Source of the DNA: Chloroflexota bacterium
Lineage (GTDB): Bacteria > Chloroflexota > Dehalococcoidia > JACQTR01
Direction: 5' to 3'
DNA: 9,362 nt
NCBI GenBank assembly: GCA_016210705.1
Contig: JACQTR010000094.1
Location: forward strand, 1 to 9,362
The translations under genes were made by a program, and so were the position numbers. The notes below the pieces were generated by a model. That model made no database searches, was not told the DNA's origin, and saw only the letters and a program-made list of their open reading frames with translations. This document shows, one piece after another, positions 5,088 through 9,362 of this stretch. Positions within the stretch are counted from its first letter, which is position 1; the number at the start of each line of letters is the position of its first letter.

Positions 5088-5102
5088 CGGAAATTACTTC
5101 CG
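5088..5102. repeat. Short inverted repeat upstream of the SOS promoter
   Basis: CGGAA-ATTAC-TTCCG has 5-base arms around a 5-base spacer and ends 17 bases before the -35 element of the imuB promoter. It may bind a regulator; it lacks a T-run and is not a terminator. Confidence 0.25.
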
Positions 5103-5119
5103 CCAGCGACATTTACCCC

Positions 5120-5148
5120 TTGACAAGAGAACATATGTACTATAGACT
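5120..5148 (+). promoter_or_regulatory. Promoter of the imuB-DUF6504-dnaE2 operon
   Basis: A perfect TTGACA (5120-5125) is followed after 17 bases by TAGACT (5143-5148, 4 of 6 to TATAAT). Transcription would start at about 5155, giving a leader of about 40 bases before the imuB ATG at 5194. The spacer contains the LexA box. Confidence 0.65.
5129..5140. promoter_or_regulatory. LexA (SOS) box of the Gram-positive type
   Basis: GAACATATGTAC matches the DinR/LexA operator GAAC-N4-GTTC at 7 of 8 defined bases, with a symmetrical centre (ATAT). It lies between the -35 and -10 elements, where bound LexA would block RNA polymerase. The downstream genes are classic SOS mutagenesis genes, which strongly supports the assignment. 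Confidence 0.75.
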
Positions 5149-5193
5149 TTAGTCCTCTCTTAATATCCTAGAAGTGAGCATCCTAGGTACAAC

Positions 5194-6375
5194 ATGGAGA
5201 TTGCCTGCCTTCTTATTCCATTTTTCCCTCTTCAAGTTGAGGGGCTGCGAGACCCTAAGCTTGAGGGAAGGCCTTTCACTGTGCCGGAGGCCAGGCCAAG
5301 ACGCCAAGCCGTGACCGATACATCGAAGGAAGCCTGCGGCGTAACATCCGATATGCGTCTCCCCTACCCCCTAGCGCGGCATGGGAAGGCGAAGGGTGTC
5401 GCTGTGGGGTTGGATTGTGAGGAAGACTGGCGGCAGGTGCTGATTCGCTTAGAGAATTGTAGCCCGGCGGTGGAGGATGGCGGCGCCGGGTGCGCCTATG
5501 TGGATATCGATGGTCTGGCATGCCTGTACCGAGAGGAAGATATCGTGGCCCGCGCTCTGATGGCAACGGTGCCTGCTGGCTGGGGGGCACGTCTGGGCAT
5601 GGCACAGTCAAAATTTCCGGCATACGCAGCCGCCTGTGTCTCAGGCTCAGGACTATGGGCCAAGGTGCCCGAGGATACAGCCGGGTATCTAGCCCCCTTC
5701 CCGGTTGACATTTTGCCTCTGTCTCAGCGCACCATAGAGCGTTTTCGTAGCTTCGGTCTAAAGACCCTGGGACAGATAGCAGGGCTGCCATTGGGCACCC
5801 TTCAGGCCCAGTTCGGAAGGGAGGAGGGAGGGCTGGCTTGGGGACTGGCCCAGGGCATCGACCGACGGCCCCTGGTGCCCCTTCGGCGCCAGGTGGTGGT
5901 CAAGGAGGCCGTGAGCTTTCCATCTCCGGTGGTCTCCAACGAAGCGCTGCTGATGGCCGTCGAGAACCTCCTAGCTAGAGCCTTCCGCAGAGAAGAGCTG
6001 CAGGGGCGCTGGGCCAGGGTAGCCCGGCTGCAGTTTGAGATCGCGGGCGCGCCCGCCTTCGTTAAACGGGTCACCTTCAAAGAGCCCGTTGCCGGGAGGA
6101 AGCGGGCTTATTCTGTTTTCAAGAACCTGATGGCCGACCTGCGCATGCCCGGGCCTGTGGAGGCCATCTCCCTCACTCTCTCCCACATCGGCGGTGAAGC
6201 GGGCCGGCAGGCCAGCCTCTTCAAGGACGTCCGCCAGCGGGACAACCTGCGCCAGGCCATCTCTGAGCTTCAGGCACGCTTTGGCGGCAGCTCACCTATC
6301 TATCAGGTACGGGATTTGGAGCCATGGTCGAGGATACCCGAGAGAAGGCGGGCCCTGGTGCCCTACGGCCCATAG
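5194..6375 (+). CDS. imuB: ImuB, catalytically inactive Y-family polymerase homologue of the translesion mutasome
   Basis: A 393-residue protein with Y-family layout: palm/fingers (about 1-170), a helix-hairpin-helix thumb (IERFRSFGLKTLGQIAGLPL, 181-200), a little-finger region (about 235-330) and a C-terminal PERR signature (382-385). The catalytic residues are gone. The N-terminal segment ACLLIPFFPLQVE lacks the DxD-type aspartate, and where active enzymes read ...IDEAYLDxTG this protein reads ...GCAYVDIDG, with G99-C100 in place of Asp-Glu. ImuB is known from mycobacteria to be a non-catalytic hub linking DnaE2 to the beta clamp. QASLF (339-343) fits the clamp-binding pattern QxSLF. The ATG at 5194 is the only start after the in-frame TAA at 5161. 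The Shine-Dalgarno site is weak. It is the first gene of the LexA-controlled operon, overlapping the next gene by 52 bases. No imuA lies upstream. Confidence 0.9.
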   Translation: MEIACLLIPFFPLQVEGLRDPKLEGRPFTVPEARPRRQAVTDTSKEACGVTSDMRLPYPLARHGKAKGVAVGLDCEEDWRQVLIRLENCSPAVEDGGAGCAYVDIDGLACLYREEDIVARALMATVPAGWGARLGMAQSKFPAYAAACVSGSGLWAKVPEDTAGYLAPFPVDILPLSQRTIERFRSFGLKTLGQIAGLPLGTLQAQFGREEGGLAWGLAQGIDRRPLVPLRRQVVVKEAVSFPSPVVSNEALLMAVENLLARAFRREELQGRWARVARLQFEIAGAPAFVKRVTFKEPVAGRKRAYSVFKNLMADLRMPGPVEAISLTLSHIGGEAGRQASLFKDVRQRDNLRQAISELQARFGGSSPIYQVRDLEPWSRIPERRRALVPYGP

Positions 6376-6611
6376 GCCTGCCGCAGCCCATCGAGGTAAG
6401 GGTAGTCCCTAACGGATGGCCGGTAGCGGTGCGAGCGGGCCACCGCTGGCTGATGGCTCAGATAGTGGGCCGCTGGCGCATTGATGATGAGTGGTGGCGG
6501 GAGCAGCCGGTGTCCAGGATGTACTTTGAGATAGTGCTGGAGAATGGGCACCACTGGGTCATCTTCCAGGATTTAATAGGAAACATCTGGTTTCGCCAGA
6601 ACCAGGGTTAA
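6324..6611 (+). CDS. DUF6504-family small protein encoded between imuB and dnaE2
   Basis: A 95-residue protein whose core PQPIEVRVVPNGWPVAVRAG (21-40), HRWLMAQIVGRWRIDDEWW (41-58 region) and MYFEIVLENGHHWVIFQD (66-83) reproduces the DUF6504 pattern: alternating beta strands, a conserved RW/WW segment, then a Y-x-(I/V)-x-x-x-(D/E)-(N/G)-G strand. The family is typically encoded beside imuB and dnaE2, and its role in the mutasome is unknown. ATG 6324 lies inside imuB, with GGAG (6318-6321) only 2 bases ahead, a poor spacing. The first 18 or so residues overlap the imuB tail and do not look like the family, so translation may really begin later, for example at CTG 6378. It ends 35 bases before dnaE2. 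The protein may belong to the same functional unit as ImuB; this is inference. Confidence 0.75.
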   Translation: MVEDTREKAGPGALRPIGLPQPIEVRVVPNGWPVAVRAGHRWLMAQIVGRWRIDDEWWREQPVSRMYFEIVLENGHHWVIFQDLIGNIWFRQNQG

Positions 6612-6646
6612 CGGAAGGGTATATTTGAGCTTTACGGTTTATAGCT

Positions 6647-9362
6647 ATGTATGTCGAGCTTCATTCTCACTCCAACTTCTCCTTCCACGACGGCGCCTCC
6701 GCCATCGAGGAGCTGATCATCCGCGCCCGGGAGCAGGGCTATCCCGCCCTGGCCCTTACCGACCACGACAATCTCTGTGCTGCCATGGAGTTCGCCAAGA
6801 CCGCCAGGGCCTGGGGCATTAAGCCCATCATCGGCGCCGAGCTCACCCTTAAGGGAGACCATCACCTGACCCTGCTGGCGGAAAACCACCAGGGCTACAG
6901 CAACCTCTGCCGGCTTATTTCCTATAGCCACATCCAGAGCCCACGCCGGGAGCCTGCCCTTGACCCGGAGCTTTTCGCCCAGCACGCCGAAGGCCTAATC
7001 TGTCTCTCCGGATGCGCCAGGGGCCCGATACCCTCCCTGCTTTCGGCATCACATTGGGAGGAGGCCAGAATCCTGGCCCTCCGGTACCTGGACTGGTTCG
7101 GCGCAGAAAACTTCTTCCTGGAGATTCAGAACAACTTGTGCTACGGGGACAGAGAACTAAACCGAAGGCTTGCTCTTCTGGCCCAGGAACTGGGCATCGA
7201 CGTGGTGGCCACCAACAACGTTCACTACCACATGAGAGATCGCCACCGCCTTCAGGACGCTCTGGTGGCCATCCGCCATTGCAGGAGTCTGGATGAGACT
7301 CATCGGGAGCAACGGCCCAACTCCGAGTTCTTCCTGAAATCCCCTAACGAGATGGCCGAGCTCTTTGCCGACTATCCCGAGGCGGTAGCCAACACCATCA
7401 GGATCGCCGGGCGTTGCACCTTAGACCCGACTCAAGACCTAGACTACCGCTTCCCCGACTACCCCGTCCCCGAAGGCTACAATACTGATAGCTTCCTGGA
7501 GAAGCTCTGCTACGAGGCGGCAGCCCGGCGCTACCACACCATCGCCGCCAGGGTGAGGGAACGGCTGGAGGAGGAGCTGCGCCTGGTAAGAAAACATAAG
7601 CTATCGGGCTTCTTCCTCATCTATCACGACATCCTGAAGCTGGCTAGGGAGGTGGCCCACGATCTAGGCCTGGGCGATCCCAGAAGGCCCCTGGAGGAAG
7701 ACCCTCCCGGCAGAAGCCGTGGCTCTTCGGTAGCCCTCCTCATCGGCTATCTCATCGGCCTCTCCCACATTGACCCCCTCCAGTACGACCTGGGCCTGGA
7801 GCGCTTTCTCCACGAGGATCTGGCCAGCGTGCCCGACGTAGACCTGGACTTCCCCCGCAATATCCGGGAGGGCCTTATCAAAAGGGTCCACGAGAAATGG
7901 GGCTGGCAGCACGCCGCCCTCACTGGAATGATCGATACCTACCAGATCAAAGGTGTGATACGAGACCTGGGCAAGGCCTTGGGGTTGCCTACCCAGGATA
8001 TAGACCAGCTGGCTGATAAGGTGGACCACCAGAACGCCAAGGGGCTGGACGAGGATATGCGAAGTCTGCCCGAGTTCAAGGACAAGATTGAAGCCCGTGG
8101 CTGGAGGGAGCTTATCGCCCTGGCCGGAGAGCTGGACGGTTTCCCCAAGTACCTGGCCCATCATCCCGGGGGGATGATCATCAGCTCCCGCCCCCTTGTC
8201 GATATGGTGCCGGTGCAACCGGGGGCCATCGATGGTCGCTACATCTGCCAGTGGGACAAGGACTCCATCGATGACGCCAGCTTCGTCAAGATCGACTTCC
8301 TGGCCCTGGGGGCCCTCTCCCAAATTCAGGAGTGTCTCCAGCTTATCGAGAAACGCCACGGCTACCGCCTCGACCTATCCCGCATCGACTTTGAAGATAG
8401 CGCCGTCTACGCCATGCTGGGCCAGGGCGATACCATCGGCGTCTTCCAAGTGGAGTCGGCGGCCCAGCTCCAGACCATCACCCGTCTTAAGCCCAAAAAC
8501 TTGGTGGACATGGCCATCGAGGTGGCTCTGGTGCGGCCCGGGGTGGGCGCTACCCACTCCACCCACATATACCTCAAACGCAAACTAGGTAAAGAGCTGG
8601 TGACCTACGACCATCCTTTGGAGAGGCGGGCTCTGGAGCGCACTCTAGGGGCCATTGTATTACAGGACCAGGTGAATCAACTAGCCGTGGATGTGGCCGG
8701 CTTTTCTAGCGCCGAGGCCGACCAGATGCGGCGGGCCTTTGGTCGTCGCCACAACCGGCAGCTTATCGAGGCCTACTGGCAGAAGTTTAAGATAGGTGCC
8801 GCTAAGAAGGGAGTGCCCGAAAAGGTGGCGGGGAAGATATTCCGCAAGTTCAACGGCCAGTACATGTTTCCCGAATCCCACGCCTATGCCTTTGGGGTGA
8901 CCGCCTATCAGGCGGCCTGGCTCAAGTATCACTACCCTCTGGAGTTCTACGTCGCCATCTTCAATCAGCAGCCCATGGGCTTCTATAACCTGGAGACCTT
9001 GAAGGAGGACGCCAAAAAACACGGCGTCGCTATCCTCAATCCAGACATCAATCTGAGCTGGGAGAAATGCACCATTGAGGGAGAATGCCTGCGCCTGGGC
9101 TTCCTGAACGTGAGGCAAGTGGGCGAGGCAGGGGCAAGGAGTATCGTAGCCGGGCGTGAAGAAAAAGGGATCTATCGCTCCGTGGCCGATGTGGTGCAAA
9201 GGGCCGGGCTCCTCAGAGAGGCGCTGGACAACCTGGCCGACGCCGGCGCCTTTGATAACTTTTGCCCGGACCGCCGTGTCACCCGATGGGAGATCGGGCT
9301 GCGATACCATCCTCCTGGCCGACAACTGCCTTTTCAGTTGCCCGTGGAGCAGGATATGGCCC
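6647..9362 (+). CDS. dnaE2: DnaE2, error-prone DNA polymerase III alpha subunit (3' end outside window)
   Basis: An open frame of 905 codons reaches the right edge without a stop; I translated it line by line and found no frameshift. DnaE2 proteins usually have about 1,050 residues, so the C-terminal OB-fold region is missing. Domains: PHP (about 1-210; H6-S-H8-S, T38-D-H-D-N), palm with PDVDLDF (396-402; catalytic D399 and D401) and KIDFLALG (548-555; third Asp D550), fingers (about 560-820; FPESHAYAFG, then the DnaE2-like FNQQPMGFYNLETL), and an HhH region (about 822-876; AGAFDNF). It copies damaged DNA with low fidelity during the SOS response. The palm 'GRGSA' loop reads GRSRGSS (355-361) after an acidic Pro-rich insertion. 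ATG 6647 is chosen because an in-frame TGA lies at 6626 and MYVELHSHSNFSFHDGA is the family's normal beginning; the ribosome site is weak. Third gene of the LexA-controlled operon. Confidence 0.96.
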   Translation, partial: MYVELHSHSNFSFHDGASAIEELIIRAREQGYPALALTDHDNLCAAMEFAKTARAWGIKPIIGAELTLKGDHHLTLLAENHQGYSNLCRLISYSHIQSPRREPALDPELFAQHAEGLICLSGCARGPIPSLLSASHWEEARILALRYLDWFGAENFFLEIQNNLCYGDRELNRRLALLAQELGIDVVATNNVHYHMRDRHRLQDALVAIRHCRSLDETHREQRPNSEFFLKSPNEMAELFADYPEAVANTIRIAGRCTLDPTQDLDYRFPDYPVPEGYNTDSFLEKLCYEAAARRYHTIAARVRERLEEELRLVRKHKLSGFFLIYHDILKLAREVAHDLGLGDPRRPLEEDPPGRSRGSSVALLIGYLIGLSHIDPLQYDLGLERFLHEDLASVPDVDLDFPRNIREGLIKRVHEKWGWQHAALTGMIDTYQIKGVIRDLGKALGLPTQDIDQLADKVDHQNAKGLDEDMRSLPEFKDKIEARGWRELIALAGELDGFPKYLAHHPGGMIISSRPLVDMVPVQPGAIDGRYICQWDKDSIDDASFVKIDFLALGALSQIQECLQLIEKRHGYRLDLSRIDFEDSAVYAMLGQGDTIGVFQVESAAQLQTITRLKPKNLVDMAIEVALVRPGVGATHSTHIYLKRKLGKELVTYDHPLERRALERTLGAIVLQDQVNQLAVDVAGFSSAEADQMRRAFGRRHNRQLIEAYWQKFKIGAAKKGVPEKVAGKIFRKFNGQYMFPESHAYAFGVTAYQAAWLKYHYPLEFYVAIFNQQPMGFYNLETLKEDAKKHGVAILNPDINLSWEKCTIEGECLRLGFLNVRQVGEAGARSIVAGREEKGIYRSVADVVQRAGLLREALDNLADAGAFDNFCPDRRVTRWEIGLRYHPPGRQLPFQLPVEQDMA

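Noticed and set aside
7664..8359. Long minus-strand open frames opposite dnaE2 (also 8681-9325 and 6632-6985)
   Set aside because: They are antisense shadows of a GC-rich, fully open dnaE2 frame whose translation matches the family throughout.
1..9362. CRISPR array, insertion sequence or long direct repeats
   Set aside because: No regularly spaced repeats, transposase gene or terminal inverted repeats were seen on reading both strands.

Overview
The window looks like chromosomal DNA of a monoderm bacterium, most likely a Chloroflexota lineage. This is inference from three things: a heliorhodopsin (a family largely confined to monoderms and archaea), a GAAC-N4-GTTC-type LexA operator as in Gram-positive-type SOS systems, and an imuB / DUF6504 / dnaE2 mutagenesis cassette of the kind seen in Actinobacteria and Chloroflexota. 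Moderately high GC coding regions are separated by AT-richer patches.

Left part (1-2566) is a patchwork. It opens with the C-terminal end of a UvrD/PcrA-type helicase. Next comes the start of a DUF72 gene that breaks off after about 27 codons, then an unrecognised reading frame, a DUF5661-family gene, and a full-length heliorhodopsin with its own plausible promoter. The patch closes with a GNAT acetyltransferase N-terminus that stops after 25 codons, an isolated tRNA 3' end (T-arm, 3' acceptor strand and CCA, minus strand), and two small palindromes. The gene stumps and tRNA fragment suggest repeated insertion and deletion around the heliorhodopsin.

Middle part (2567-4945): a PflX-like (COG1313) radical SAM gene on the plus strand faces a minus-strand series of small genes. 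One is a 46-residue Lys/Arg-rich protein with a near-leaderless start. Three encode small exported proteins, each with strong Shine-Dalgarno sites, a signal peptide and exactly two cysteines in the mature part. The outermost of these three carries a one-base frameshift just behind its signal-peptide core.

Right part (5088-9362): an SOS-controlled translesion operon. A LexA box lies between the -35 and -10 elements of a promoter driving imuB (Y-family fold without catalytic residues, with a QASLF clamp-binding motif), an overlapping DUF6504 gene, and dnaE2 (error-prone PolIII alpha), which runs off the right edge. By analogy with the mycobacterial mutasome, ImuB would dock DnaE2 on the sliding clamp after DNA damage. 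No imuA is present here.

The strongest items for follow-up are a heliorhodopsin that has Leu in place of both cavity histidines known from HeR-48C12, the two-cysteine exported-protein cluster, and the SOS cassette with an integral DUF6504 gene but no imuA.
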